The position numbers and the translations under genes are program-made. This document shows, piece by piece, positions 6,939 to 17,100 of a stretch of 64,000 bases of DNA. The first letter of the stretch is position 1. Each line of letters begins with the position of its first letter. Source of the stretch: Amycolatopsis jejuensis (GTDB taxonomy: Bacteria; Actinomycetota; Actinomycetes; Mycobacteriales; Pseudonocardiaceae); assembly GCF_000717335.1 (NCBI RefSeq), contig NZ_JNYZ01000017.1, forward strand, positions 1 to 64,000, read 5' to 3'. The notes beneath the pieces were generated by a model. That model saw only the letters and a list, made by a program, of their open reading frames with translations, was not told the DNA's origin and ran no database searches.

Positions 6939-8381
6939 CTATCGGGGGTCGGGCAGCTTGCGGGCAAGCCAGGTCACGAGCAGCGCGAGCACCGTCAAAA
7001 TCCCGATGACCAGCACAAATGCCCCCTTGAAGCCCATCACACTGGATTCACTCAAACTGGCGAACAGGCTGCCGAACACCGCGACCCCGAGCGCCAGCGA
7101 CGTCTGCTGCGTCGTGGTGAGCACCCCGCTGCCGACACCCGCGAGGTCGGTCGGCACGCGCGACAGGATCACCCGGAACAGCGTGCTCGACGTGAGCCCG
7201 TTGCCGATCCCCATCAGCACCATCGCCGGAGTCAGCTGCCAGATCGACAGGTCCGGCCAGGCCAGCAGCGACGACCCGGCGAGCACGGCCGTCCCCGCCG
7301 TGAGAATCGCTCCGCCGATCGGCACCACTTTGCGGCCGAGCCGCGTCACCACGCGGCTGCTGAGCAGCGAGGTCGTGAAGTACGCGACGGCCATCGGCGT
7401 CAGCGCAAGCCCGGCGCCGAGCGGTCCGAAGTGCAGGCCGTCTTGCAGCGTGACGGCGTAGATGAACATGAACGAGCCGAAGACACCGAAGTACGGCACT
7501 GCGACGGTCAACCCGTGTCGCACACTCGCGGTCTTCAACAACGACGGTGGCAGCAATGGCGTGCCACCTGCGCGTTCGAGCCGCAGCTCCACCCGCGCGA
7601 AGGCGTACACCGCGAAGGGGAACAGCACGAGCAGCGCGATCGTCCACCACGGCCAGCCGAGCGCACGGCCTTCCATCAGCGGAACCAGCAGCGACAGCAG
7701 GGAGATGGCCAGCAGCGCGGTACCCCAGCGGTCGACGCCGAGCGGGTTCGTGGCGCGGCTTTCCGGCACCGTCCGCCGCGCGAGCAGCAGGCCGACGAGC
7801 CCGATCGGCACGTTCACCAGGAAGATCGGCCGCCAGCTCCAGCCCCACACGTCGGCGGCGACCAGCGCGCCACCCAGCAGCTGGCCGACCACCGTGGCCA
7901 CCCCGCCGGTCGCGCCGAACATGCCGAGCGCGCGGGACCGGCGTTCCCCGGACGTACCGGCCTGGATGATCGACAGCACTTGCGGCAGCAGCAGCGCCGA
8001 CGCTGCGCCTTGGGCCGCACGGGCGACCACGAGCGTGGTGGCGTTCGGTGCGACCCCGCAGGCCAGCGACGTGAGCGTGAACAGCGTCAAGCCGAGCAGG
8101 AACAACCGGCGCCGCCCGAAGGTGTCGCCGAGACGGCCGCCGAGCACGAGCAGTACCGAGTACGCGATGCCGTAAGCGGCGACGACGAGTTCGAGCGTTG
8201 CGGTGGAGGCGTGCAGGTCGGCATTGATCGTGGGCAGCGCGACGTTGACGATGAAGAAGTCGATGATCGGAAGTGCTGCCCCCAGCAGCACGGTGACCAG
8301 CCCGGCAGCGGTGAACGCCGTTCTGGCGGGTGCTCCGGCGGCGACGGTGGCCGGCGCCGAAGCGGTGGTGGTCGAGGTCAT
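6939..8381 (-). CDS. DHA2-family MFS drug efflux transporter
   Basis: A 480-residue proton-driven multidrug exporter with 14 predicted membrane helices (EmrB/QacA type). Signature segments are the helix-1 motif ALPIIDFFIVNVALPTI, motif A in GGRLGDTFGRRR and antiporter motif C in GGVATVVGQLLGGAL. The N-terminal 25 residues are a low-complexity Thr/Ala leader, so a slightly later start is possible. It is divergently transcribed from an XRE-type regulator. The 103-bp gap is packed with CCTGGTA half-sites, which points to drug-responsive repression by that regulator. The export substrate is unknown. Confidence 0.92.
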   Translation of the reverse strand: MTSTTTASAPATVAAGAPARTAFTAAGLVTVLLGAALPIIDFFIVNVALPTINADLHASTATLELVVAAYGIAYSVLLVLGGRLGDTFGRRRLFLLGLTLFTLTSLACGVAPNATTLVVARAAQGAASALLLPQVLSIIQAGTSGERRSRALGMFGATGGVATVVGQLLGGALVAADVWGWSWRPIFLVNVPIGLVGLLLARRTVPESRATNPLGVDRWGTALLAISLLSLLVPLMEGRALGWPWWTIALLVLFPFAVYAFARVELRLERAGGTPLLPPSLLKTASVRHGLTVAVPYFGVFGSFMFIYAVTLQDGLHFGPLGAGLALTPMAVAYFTTSLLSSRVVTRLGRKVVPIGGAILTAGTAVLAGSSLLAWPDLSIWQLTPAMVLMGIGNGLTSSTLFRVILSRVPTDLAGVGSGVLTTTQQTSLALGVAVFGSLFASLSESSVMGFKGAFVLVIGILTVLALLVTWLARKLPDPR

Positions 8382-8408
8382 GAGTACTACGATCCGAGCG
8401 TTTCGAAA

Positions 8409-8485
8409 CTGGTACCAGGTGTGCGTTTATCCTGGTAGTACGACTACCTGGTAACAGGGTCGGGCTTGTGTTTACCTGGTACCTG
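8409..8485. promoter_or_regulatory. CCTGGTA operator cluster in divergent promoter
   Basis: A perfect 10-bp palindrome CTGGTACCAG (8409-8418) is followed by direct CCTGGTA words at 8431-8437, 8447-8453 and 8475-8481. The last sits in TTACCTGGTACCTG, which overlaps the GTG start of the regulator. Four sites between the efflux pump and the XRE regulator suggest coordinated repression and autoregulation. Confidence 0.65.
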
Positions 8486-9333
8486 TGACCGGTGCAGTCG
8501 AAGGGCGCCTCCGCCGTGGCGAGCTCGGGTCGTTCCTGCGCAGCCGCCGCGCGCGGATCACGCCCGAGCAGGTCGGCCTGCCCCTCGGCGGACGGCGGCG
8601 CACGCCGGGGCTGCGCCGGGAAGAGGTCGCGCAGCTCGCCGGGGTCGGGGTCACCTGGTACACCTGGCTCGAACAGGGCCGTGACATCAACGCCTCCGAG
8701 CAGGTGCTCAGCGCCATCTCGCGCACGCTCCGGCTCGACCCGCACGAGCACGTCCACCTGTTCACCCTCGCCGGTGCGCCGGAACCGCCTGCCGGGGAAC
8801 AGGAATGCGCGGTGGTCACGCCGTCGATGCGGGCGATGATGAACCAGCTGGACCCGTATCCGGTCGCGATCCGCAACGCGCGCTGCGACCTGCTCGGCTA
8901 CAACCGTGGCTACGCGTGGCTGGTGGGTGACATCGACGCGATCCCGTTCGAGGACCGCAACACGATGATCCAATGCCTGCTCAACCCCGGCTGGCGCGAA
9001 CGCATGCTGGACTGGGAGGACAACATCCCGCGCGTCGTGGCGTCGTTCCGGGCCTCGATGGCCGAGCACATGGCGGAACCGGCGTGGAAATCGCTGGTCA
9101 AACGGCTCAAGGCGGAGTCACCGCTGTTCGCCGAGCTGTGGAGCCGCCACGACGTCACCACCGAGCGCATCCGCACGAAGCGCTATCGGCACCCGGAAGC
9201 CGGGCTGCTCACCTTCGACTTCACGTACCTGTTCGCCGGCAACCGCTCGGAAATCTCGGTGTCCACCTACACCCCGGCCGACGCGGAAACCGAGGAGAAA
9301 CTGCGCCGCCACGGACCGGCGTACCTCGGCTGA
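8485..9333 (+). CDS. XRE/MmyB-family helix-turn-helix regulator
   Basis: A 282-residue regulator. An N-terminal XRE helix-turn-helix (about 10-80; GELGSFLRSRRARI, LRREEVAQLAGVGVTWYTWLEQGR) is joined to a C-terminal MmyB-like PAS-related ligand domain (about 105-280; PVAIRNARCDLLGYNRGYAWL to FAGNRSEISVSTYTP). The final residues EEKLRRHG are typical of the family. The GTG at 8485 overlaps the last CCTGGTA site, so initiation and transcription may be blocked by self-binding. It is divergent from a DHA2 efflux pump, the usual arrangement for this family. Confidence 0.9.
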   Translation: MTGAVEGRLRRGELGSFLRSRRARITPEQVGLPLGGRRRTPGLRREEVAQLAGVGVTWYTWLEQGRDINASEQVLSAISRTLRLDPHEHVHLFTLAGAPEPPAGEQECAVVTPSMRAMMNQLDPYPVAIRNARCDLLGYNRGYAWLVGDIDAIPFEDRNTMIQCLLNPGWRERMLDWEDNIPRVVASFRASMAEHMAEPAWKSLVKRLKAESPLFAELWSRHDVTTERIRTKRYRHPEAGLLTFDFTYLFAGNRSEISVSTYTPADAETEEKLRRHGPAYLG

Positions 9334-9397
9334 CGTAACCGGATTGCGCGCTTCCCGGCGGACGCGCGCGAGCGGCCCGACCGGTAGTTTTCGCTCC

Positions 9398-10519
9398 ATG
9401 CACTACTGGTGGCGAGCGCAGAACCCCTGGTTCGGGCGGGTGTTCCGGACCTTGGTGGTGCTCGTTTTCGTGCTCGGGGCCTCCAGCGCCGCCGGGCGGT
9501 GGCAGCACGCCGCGCACCCGCTGAGCCCGCTCGGGTTCGGCTGGCTGGCCGCGACCGTGCTGACCTTGCTGGTGGTCCATCGCTATCCGCTGCCGCTGTT
9601 CGTCCTCACTGCGGCCTCCGCGTACGCCTATTATCTCTCGTCCGAACCCGGCGGGCCGGTGATCATCGTCCCGACCGTCGCGTTGTTCGTGCTCACCCGG
9701 CAGAAGGGTCCGGTGGTTGCCGGAAGCACCGGCGGGGTGGTGCTCGTGGCCGCGTATTTCACCCACGTCGTGGTGGCGCAAACGTTTGCGGTCAATGCCT
9801 GGGCGATGTTCTCGGTGGTCTGGATGGCCGCGGTGATCGGTATTGCGACGGCCCTCCGGTTCCAGTTCGCGGCGGTCGCGGCCCGGCGGGAGCAGGCCGA
9901 CGAGCACCGGCACCGGATGGCCGAGCAGGAGCGGCTGCGCATTGCCCGCGAGGTCCACGACGTCGTCGCGCACAGCCTCGCCATGATCAACGTACAGGCG
10001 GCCACCGCGGCCCATGTCGCGGATCGGCGGCCGGAGCAGGCAAAAGAGGCGCTGCTGAACATCAAGTCGGCCAGCGCGTCGGCGCTCAACGACCTCCGCG
10101 CGACCCTCGCCGTGCTGCGTTCCGGCGAGAACCGCGCGCCTGCGCCGAGCCTCAAGCAGGTCGACGAGCTGCTGGACCACGCGCGAACTGCGGGTCTGGA
10201 GATCGAGCTGCACGGCGAACCCGGTGAGCTGCCCGCGCCCGTCGACGGTGCGGCGTACCGGATCTTGCAGGAATCGCTGACCAACGTCGTCCGGCACGCC
10301 GATCACGCCCAGCGCGTCGAGGTCCGGTTCGCGCGCAAGCCCGGCACGCTGGTGCTGACCGTGCGGGACGACGGCCGCGGCACCGTCCAGCCGACGCCCG
10401 GCCACGGGCTCCGCGGCATGCGCGAACGTGCGGCGGCGCTGGGCGGCACGGTCGAGGCAGGCGTGATCGAAGCAGGGTTCGAGGTGCGGGCGCAGCTGCC
10501 CGTGGAGGGGGAGAAATGA
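9398..10519 (+). CDS. Two-component sensor histidine kinase (NarL/DesK-type)
   Basis: A 373-residue membrane kinase. The N-terminal half has about five hydrophobic segments (residues about 8-150). A HisKA_3 dimerisation domain follows with the phospho-accepting histidine in ARIAREVHDVVAHS-type sequence (RIAREVHDVVAHS, about His187), then a HATPase domain with N-box LTNVVRHADH and G-box GHGLRGMRER. There is no recognisable extracellular sensor, so the signal is probably membrane-associated. The ATG at 9398 gives a short cytoplasmic tail before the first helix. The stop overlaps the response-regulator start as ATGA, indicating coupled translation. Confidence 0.92.
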   Translation: MHYWWRAQNPWFGRVFRTLVVLVFVLGASSAAGRWQHAAHPLSPLGFGWLAATVLTLLVVHRYPLPLFVLTAASAYAYYLSSEPGGPVIIVPTVALFVLTRQKGPVVAGSTGGVVLVAAYFTHVVVAQTFAVNAWAMFSVVWMAAVIGIATALRFQFAAVAARREQADEHRHRMAEQERLRIAREVHDVVAHSLAMINVQAATAAHVADRRPEQAKEALLNIKSASASALNDLRATLAVLRSGENRAPAPSLKQVDELLDHARTAGLEIELHGEPGELPAPVDGAAYRILQESLTNVVRHADHAQRVEVRFARKPGTLVLTVRDDGRGTVQPTPGHGLRGMRERAAALGGTVEAGVIEAGFEVRAQLPVEGEK

Positions 10520-11184
10520 CCATCCGCGTCGTACTGGCCGATGACCAGGCGCTGGTCCGCGCCGGATTCCGGGTGCTGCTGGACACCGAGGACGGTTTCG
10601 AGGTCGCCGGTGAGGCAGGCGACGGCGAGCAGGCCGTCGCGCAGGCGATCGAGCACCGGCCGGACATTGTGGTGATGGACGTCCGGATGCCCGGCACCGA
10701 CGGGCTCGAAGCAACCCGCCGGATCACCTCGCATCCGGACCTCGGCGGCGTAAAAGTGCTGGTCCTGACCACGTTTGACGTCGATGAGTACGTCTACGAG
10801 GCGCTGCGCGCCGGGGCCAGCGGGTTCCTGCTGAAGGACACCGAGCCGGTCGAGCTGCTGCGTGCGCTGCGGGTCGTCGCGGCCGGGGAAGCGCTGCTCG
10901 CGCCGACCGTCACGCGCCGGCTGATCTCGGAATTCGTCGGACGGCCTGAGCACCGGCGGATCGACACGTCCGCCGTGCAGGAAGTGACGGAACGTGAACG
11001 CGAGGTGCTGGCGCTGGTCGCGGGTGGGCTGTCGAACGACGAAATCGCCGCTCACCTGGTGATTTCCACGGCGACCGCGCGGACGCACGTCAGTCGCATC
11101 ATGACGAAGATCGGCGCCCGCGACCGCGCCCAGCTCGTGGTGCTGGCGTACGAATCCGGGCTCGTGACTCCGCACCGTCCCTAG
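10516..11184 (+). CDS. LuxR/NarL-family response regulator
   Basis: A 222-residue regulator. The receiver domain (about 1-120) has acidic pair DD at 9-10, phospho-acceptor Asp55 in VVMDVRMPG, the Thr of LVLTTFD and the Lys of LLKDTEP. The LuxR helix-turn-helix (about 150-215) includes LTEREREVLALVAGG-like sequence (TEREREVLALVAGGLSNDEI). It overlaps the kinase gene by 4 nt and is its certain partner. The target genes are unknown. The next plus-strand gene is a 26-codon membrane-peptide frame at 11290. Confidence 0.95.
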   Translation: MTIRVVLADDQALVRAGFRVLLDTEDGFEVAGEAGDGEQAVAQAIEHRPDIVVMDVRMPGTDGLEATRRITSHPDLGGVKVLVLTTFDVDEYVYEALRAGASGFLLKDTEPVELLRALRVVAAGEALLAPTVTRRLISEFVGRPEHRRIDTSAVQEVTEREREVLALVAGGLSNDEIAAHLVISTATARTHVSRIMTKIGARDRAQLVVLAYESGLVTPHRP

Positions 11185-11259
11185 CCCGAAGGTGTGACTT
11201 AGTCCGTGTCGGTGAACGTCCTCCCACCTTCGGACGCCTTACGGGCAGAGCATCAGCAC

Positions 11260-12780
11260 TCAGCCAAGAGTGCGGCGGAAGGAGCTCCGATGGCGTGGGA
11301 GATCGTCCTGGTCGCTGCGCTCGGCGTGGTTTTCCTGGTCCGGCTGGTGCGGCAGCTCCGGCGGAGCTGACGGCCGCCACCGCGGCGGGGCGGCGCGGCG
11401 GACCTGCGGTTCCGCCGTACGGTCCACCGTCGACTCCGGCACCGGACGCGCCCGATGCGCCCCGGCCGGACGGGCGACTGTGGTCCGGGCAGCGCCGTTC
11501 TGTGGCAGTACGCCGTTGCGCGGAGCCCAGCCGTTGGCCGACGGTCGGGGAGCCGGTGGGCGCGGATGTGGCTGTGGCCGGGGCGCGGGTTCGGGTTCGG
11601 CCGGAATCCGCGGGATCTCGGTGGTTTCCTCCACCGCTTCGACCACCTCGGCAGGCTTCGGTTTGTGCGAAAGCCGCCGTGCCAGCGAATGGCTCGGCCG
11701 CTCCACGAACCGGTAACTCAGCTCGACCACCCCGAACACCGCCACGATCACGATGATCAGCGCGATCGGCAGCGGCACCGCCGGGCGCAGCAGCTGCAGC
11801 AGCACGAACGTGACGAGCATGTGCAGCAGGTAGATCGAGTAGCTGCGCTCGGACAGCCGCGTCCAGATCTTGCGCTGCTTCAGCCGGTCCTCGGCGAACA
11901 TCCCCATCAGGAAGCACACGACCGCGAACGCCATCGCGAGGTTGTACGACGTGTCGACGCGGCCCACGTTGACGACGTCCGCCAGCACGTACAGCGACCA
12001 CGCGCACGCGCCGTACAGCGCGCCGAGCCAGAGCGGGATCTTCTTCGAGGTGGTCGCCCAGATGATCTGCCCGATCATCATCACCGGCAGGTACGACACG
12101 TTTACCGCGAACAGCGACCACGACGGCCCGAACTGGGACCGGCTCATCAGCACCACGAAGATGAACACGAGCTCCACCGCGACCGCGAGCCACACCCACC
12201 GGCGCAGCAGCGGCGTGACCGCCATCAGCAGCACGTAGAAGATGACCTCGACGATCATCGTCCAGGCCACCGGCACCAGCACCACCTGCGGGTAGACCAG
12301 GTAGTTCACCAGGGTGGTGTTGGTGAGCACGGTGAGCGGGTTCAGCTCCTGCGACTGCCCGGTGGACGGCGGATGCAGGTTGACCAGCAGCAGCACCACG
12401 GTGAGCAGCACCACGAAGAGCATCGGCGCGTACACCCTGATGAACCGGTTCAGCGCGAACCGCCCGGTGCCCTGGCGCAGCGCGATCGGCGTGACCACGA
12501 AGCCGCTCACCAGGAAGAAGAACGGCACCGCGATCTGCCCGATGCCCTGGGTCGCCATGTGCATCGGCTTGCTGCTGAGCGCCTCGAGGAAATCGACGTA
12601 CGGTGCGCTGTCGTGCTTCGCGATCACCCACGGATGGGCGATGTGGCTGTAGAACACCAGCAGCGCGCCGAGGCCACGCCCGATGTCGATGAAGACGATC
12701 CGGGTTTTCTTCTCCGGTGCGGGAGCCTGCCCGGCCGAGGCGGCAGACGGCTGCTCGGCCAGCGCGATCACCCCCGTCAT
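11260..12780 (-). CDS. Acyltransferase family 3 (OafA/YrhL-like) membrane protein
   Basis: A 506-residue protein. Residues about 25-385 form an acyltransferase-3 domain with about ten membrane helices (starts FIDIGRGLGALLVFYSH with the conserved His, then FFFLVSGFVVTP, ending SYSIYLLHMLVTFVLL and ELSYRFVERPS). Such proteins O-acetylate surface glycans or antibiotics. Residues about 400-506 are a Pro/Arg/Ala-rich cytoplasmic tail with low complexity. Its last 111 nt overlap a plus-strand 26-codon frame with a better ribosome-binding site, so the extreme C-terminus deserves checking. The ATG at 12780 was chosen; the long upstream open frame is antisense to the next gene. The neighbouring envelope and glycan genes support a cell-surface role. 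Confidence 0.85.
   Translation of the reverse strand: MTGVIALAEQPSAASAGQAPAPEKKTRIVFIDIGRGLGALLVFYSHIAHPWVIAKHDSAPYVDFLEALSSKPMHMATQGIGQIAVPFFFLVSGFVVTPIALRQGTGRFALNRFIRVYAPMLFVVLLTVVLLLVNLHPPSTGQSQELNPLTVLTNTTLVNYLVYPQVVLVPVAWTMIVEVIFYVLLMAVTPLLRRWVWLAVAVELVFIFVVLMSRSQFGPSWSLFAVNVSYLPVMMIGQIIWATTSKKIPLWLGALYGACAWSLYVLADVVNVGRVDTSYNLAMAFAVVCFLMGMFAEDRLKQRKIWTRLSERSYSIYLLHMLVTFVLLQLLRPAVPLPIALIIVIVAVFGVVELSYRFVERPSHSLARRLSHKPKPAEVVEAVEETTEIPRIPAEPEPAPRPQPHPRPPAPRPSANGWAPRNGVLPQNGAARTTVARPAGAHRARPVPESTVDRTAEPQVRRAAPPRWRPSAPPELPHQPDQENHAERSDQDDLPRHRSSFRRTLG
11290..11370 (+). CDS. Candidate 26-residue single-pass membrane peptide
   Basis: A short frame M-A-W-E followed by an uninterrupted hydrophobic helix (IVLVAALGVVFLVRLV) and a basic tail RQLRRS. 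A strong ribosome-binding site GGAAGGAG lies 7 nt upstream, and a GCACTC/GAGTGC hairpin sits at 11256-11273. It follows the two-component genes by 105 bp on the same strand and is antisense to the low-complexity tail of the acyltransferase gene. The positive-inside topology and ribosome-binding site argue for a real small protein, but no family is recognised. Confidence 0.45.
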   Translation: MAWEIVLVAALGVVFLVRLVRQLRRS

Positions 12781-12931
12781 TCCGCCCCGACAACCCCGTG
12801 CAGGGTAGCGCCTCGCGGGCCCGGGAAGGACTTGCTCCCCGGAATTGACGGCATCCGGGGGATAGGTCACAAGATTCTCGGCGGCCTCGGATTGCGCAGG
12901 TCCCGGGTACGATCGCCGAAGAATTCGCCTG

Positions 12932-14116
12932 GTGTCCCGCGAGCAGCTCAGGAGTCCGGAAAGCGTGCAGGAGTCCACCCTCGACGGGATCGTCGGGAGA
13001 TCGGCGCCGCTGCGCGCGGCCTTCCGGCAAGCGCGGCCGGCGATCGGGCTGTACCTGCTGTGCCAAGTCCTCGCGTTCGGCGTGCTGTGGCTGATGAGCT
13101 GGACGGCCGACGTGTCGCCGGGCCAGTTCGTCGACAACTTCGACGCGAACTGGTTCCTGTCGGTCGCGCAGAACGGGTACCACCAGCAGGTCACCGTCGG
13201 TGCCGACGGGATCCCCGGCCAGAACAGCCTCGTGTTCTTCCCGCTGTACCCGGCGCTGGTGGCGTTGCTCACCGTCGTCGGAATCCCGGCTCTGGCGGCC
13301 GGGCTGGTGGTGTCGCTGCTGGCCGGATGTGCGGCGGCGTGGGGGCTGTACGTGCTGGGCCGCGACTTCGCCGGACCGCGCGTCGGGCTGCTGGTCGCCG
13401 TCCTGTGGTCGATCGGTCCGGGCGCGACGGCGCTGCATCTGGCGTACTCCGAAGCGGTGCTGATGGCGTTGGTGGCGTGGACGCTCGTCGCGGTGTCCCG
13501 TCGGCAATGGCTGCTCGCGGGAGCGCTCGCCGGGCTGGCCGGCCTCACGCGGGCGAGCGCCGGTGCGCTGATCGCGGCAGTCGGAATTGCCGCGCTGGTG
13601 GCGATTTTCCACCGGCTCGACGGATGGCGGCCGTGGGTCGGCGCATTGCTGGCGCCGCTGGGTCTCTTGAGCCACCTCGGTTTCGTCTGGATTCGCACCG
13701 GTCGTCCGGATGGCTGGTTCTGGCTGCAGAACGCGTGGCAGATGCATTTCGACTTCGGCGTCTTCACCTGGACCAAGGTCCGCGAAGGCCTTACCGAGGG
13801 CCAAGCCAGCTGGCTCACGCTGACCGCGCTCGTGGTGATTTCCGCGCTGGTACTGCAAATCTGGACGTGGGTCACGCGGCTGCCGCTGCCGTGGCAGATC
13901 TACGGCACGCTCACCGTGGTGATCGCGCTGTGCTCGTCCAACTACTTCCAGTCTCGCGCGCGGTTCCTGCTCCCGGCTTTCGTGCTCACCGTGCCGGTGG
14001 CGCTGCTGCTGGCGAAATTGCCGAACCGTGCGCTGGCCGTGCTGCTTCCGGCGATTGCCTTGGGTAGCGGCTGGTATGGCGCGTTCATGCTGACCACCGG
14101 GCAGGTGGCGCCGTGA
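12932..14116 (+). CDS. PIG-V-like polytopic membrane protein (putative mannosyltransferase)
   Basis: A 394-residue protein with about ten membrane helices. After a 35-residue cytoplasmic N-terminus and first helix there is a loop with FDANWFLSVAQNGYH, then FFPLYPALVALL. This arrangement (acidic residue plus W/Y-x-x-A-x-x-G-Y, then P-L-Y-P) resembles the GPI mannosyltransferase PIG-V/GT-C superfamily, which uses polyprenyl-phosphate sugars. The GTG at 12932 gives the N-terminus. It ends 6 bp from the convergent glycosyltransferase-FkbM fusion and is divergent from the acyltransferase, forming a surface-glycan neighbourhood. The reaction is inferred only from fold similarity. Confidence 0.75.
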   Translation: MSREQLRSPESVQESTLDGIVGRSAPLRAAFRQARPAIGLYLLCQVLAFGVLWLMSWTADVSPGQFVDNFDANWFLSVAQNGYHQQVTVGADGIPGQNSLVFFPLYPALVALLTVVGIPALAAGLVVSLLAGCAAAWGLYVLGRDFAGPRVGLLVAVLWSIGPGATALHLAYSEAVLMALVAWTLVAVSRRQWLLAGALAGLAGLTRASAGALIAAVGIAALVAIFHRLDGWRPWVGALLAPLGLLSHLGFVWIRTGRPDGWFWLQNAWQMHFDFGVFTWTKVREGLTEGQASWLTLTALVVISALVLQIWTWVTRLPLPWQIYGTLTVVIALCSSNYFQSRARFLLPAFVLTVPVALLLAKLPNRALAVLLPAIALGSGWYGAFMLTTGQVAP

Positions 14117-14122
14117 TGAGTC

Positions 14123-17100
14123 TCAGGGCGCCAGCCAGAGCGTGACGAACTCCTTCTCGTCCGCCGTCGCCTTCGCGATCACTGCCGCGTCGTCGAGGAT
14201 CTCGTCTGCCGGACCGTCGTCGGTGACGATCTTCGGCGTGTAACCGAGTTCGCGGTACCCGGCGAGCACCGCGGCCGGGTCGTCGCCCAGCTCGGCGATT
14301 GCGCCCGGGTCGAATTCGCACACGACGTGCGGCCGATCGCGGCGCAGCACCTCGGTGAGCCCGGCTAGCGCCCGGTGATCGCGGCCCTGCAGGTCGACCT
14401 TCACCAGGCCGATCCGCTGCGCGGTCACCTCGGGCAGGGAGTCCAGCCGAACCGCGGGTACCTCGACCCCGGGTCCGTCCGCCGTGACCCGGTTGTCGCC
14501 GCTGTTGCCAGGCGTTGCCTGCGTGAGGTGTACGACGCCGGGCTCGTCCCACGCCGCCGATTCGACGACCGTGACCAGCTCCGCCGCCGCAGCCGGAAGG
14601 TTGACCTCGACGTTGCGGCGCAGGTACGCCGCGTTGACCGGGTCCGCCTCCACCGCGATCACCCGCGTGACCTCCGGCGTGGCTCGCAGCAGCCGCAGCG
14701 TGTGGTACCCGACGTGCGCGCCGATGTCGAGGAATGCGCCCGCCGCGAGCGACGCCATCAGCTGCGCCTCGCTGTCTTCCCAGGATCGATGGAAGACGAT
14801 CCACGGCAGCATGACCTCGTCCACCGGCATGAGCAGCGCGCCGACGTCGCACGGCACCACGTCGGCCCCGCGCGGGACCGGAGCGTGCTGCAACCGGGCG
14901 GCATCGCGCATCGCGCCGACGTCGAGGGTCACCCGCTGGATGGCCTTCTCGTCGGCGTCGAGACGTTCGTCGCGGTGCGAGAACATCTTGTGCACACTGG
15001 CCGTGGTCGCTTCGAGCTCGGAGCCGACGCCGCCGTAGCCCTCGGCCAGCTTCGCCACGTCAGCCTCGAGGTTGCGGAGCGCCAGGTCGGTGTCCGGCGC
15101 GCCGCGGCGCAGCTCGTCGACCGTGCCGCGCAGGGCTTCGAGCCGTTCGCCCAGGCTGCGCGTGGACAACGCGTTGCGGCGCGACTCGTCGAGGCTGCGC
15201 TCCAAGCCTTCGATCCGGGTCAGCAGCCGCTGATTGCTTTCCTCGGTGGCTGCGAGCAGCGCGCCCATGACCTTGCGCTGGTGCACGTCGTAGTGGTCGA
15301 TCGCGCGCAGCACGGCCTTGCGCAACGCGGGCGCGAGCGGCAGCCGCGACGGCGCGCCCGCTTCCGGACGCCAGCGCAGCGCCTCCGTCACTTCCTGCAG
15401 CGGGGTGATCGGGTGTTCGGGTTCCGGTGCCGCGGTGCGCTGCCGTTCTTGCCAGGTCTGGTGCGCTTGCTCGAGTTCGCGGTGCATCCACTCGGCTGCG
15501 GCGGCCATCGACCGCTCGCGCAGGATGTACGCCCGCGCTCGCCGTCCGCGCTTCGCGACCTCGGCCGGATTGTCGGCGATCTGCCGCATCGCGGCCGCGG
15601 CGGCGTCCAGATCGGGCTCCGCCCAGACCGCGTCGGCGTGGTACGGGTAGTTGCCCTCGCCGACAGGCACCAGCCGGTACGGGATCGGCCAACCCGTGGT
15701 TTCGTCGAGGAATTCGGTGGTGCTGGAGTAATCGGTGGAGATCACCGGCATCGCGCGCGTCATCGCCTCGGCGACGGTGAGCCCGAATCCCTCGCTGCGG
15801 TGCAGGGAAACGTAACCGGTGCTGCGCTCGTACAGCTCGTGCAGCTCGGCAACGCTGAGGTACCGCTCGATCAGCTCGACCCGGTCGTCGCCGCGCACGA
15901 CAGCTCGTAGCCGCTCGGCTGCTTGCGGGTGCAGCTTCGCGTTGATGGCCTTGACGGTGAGCCGGACGTCATCACGTCCGGGAAACGCGCGTTGGAACGC
16001 TTCGACTGCGCCCCAAGGGTTTTTGCGCTCGGCGACGCTGTTGAAGTCGAAGGCGAACAGGAACCGTACGGGCTCACCTTGCTCGCGTGCGGGTGGCGAC
16101 GGCTCGCCCGGATCGCGTACCGGCACCGGAATCGTCTTGACCGGAATCGGCGAGTGCGCGGCGAACGCGCGACGGCAGAAGTCGCTGACTGTCCAGACCT
16201 CGTCGAGCATGCCGAACGCTTCGTGTTGCCACTGCGGGAAATCCTCGAGTTCCCACGCCCACAGCCCGATCCGGTAGCGCCCGGCGCCGACCTCGGGGTG
16301 GTTGGTGAGGATCACGCGCGTCTGGTCGGCGTTCACGGCGAAGATGCTCACCGGGAACCGCGGGTCGCCCACCGTCGCCGGCCGTTCGATGCCGGTGCGG
16401 TTCGAGACTGCCTTCTCCTCCAGCACCGAAGCCACCGGCACGCCACCGGTTTCGATGGCCTCCAGCACGATCCGGCCCATCTCGCCGAGGCCCAGCTCGG
16501 CGGTGAGGTAACCGAGGAGGTTGACGCCGAACTCGTCGTGCGGCGGACGGGTGGCCACGGGTTCACCGGGCAGCGCCCACTCCGGCAGCCCGGCCTCGGC
16601 TACGCCGGATCCGGTGCACCAGTGCCGGAAACTGTCGGCGTCGTCGCCGTACGGGTGCGGGAACGCCATCTGCAGGTCGATCCGCGACGCCCAGATCGCG
16701 TGCGTCAAGCGGTTGAGCCCGGCCGCGGCCTGACCCTGATCTTCCGGTGTGGCAAGCCATTCGCGCAACGCGAGCCCGCCGTCCTCGGCGTACGCGTGCG
16801 GTGGCGCGGGTTTGTCCTTGCGCTCGGCCTTGATCCAGCCCTCGCGGAACACGCGCCGGGCGAGCTTCGGCACCGGAGTGCCGTCGCGGAAGTCCTTGAA
16901 GCCGTACGGGATCGAGTCGAGCGATTCGGCGTACCCCGCCTCGCGCAGCTTCGCGCCGTACGAGTCACAGATCGCGCGTAGGTCTTCGTTGTGCGACAGC
17001 AGCACACGCGGTTTGCGCGCGCAGTGGAAGCTGAGCAGCCACGGCTTCTCCGGCCGGTAACCGCTGAAGTGGAAGAACCGCAGCTTCGCGCCGCCCGCGG

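Noticed and set aside
6930..8438. Long plus-strand open frame over the MFS gene
   Set aside because: Arg/Gln/His-rich translation with no domain; antisense to a clear transporter.
11455..14067. 870-codon plus-strand open frame
   Set aside because: It runs antisense to the acyltransferase gene and out of frame through the PIG-V-like gene; composition is artefactual.
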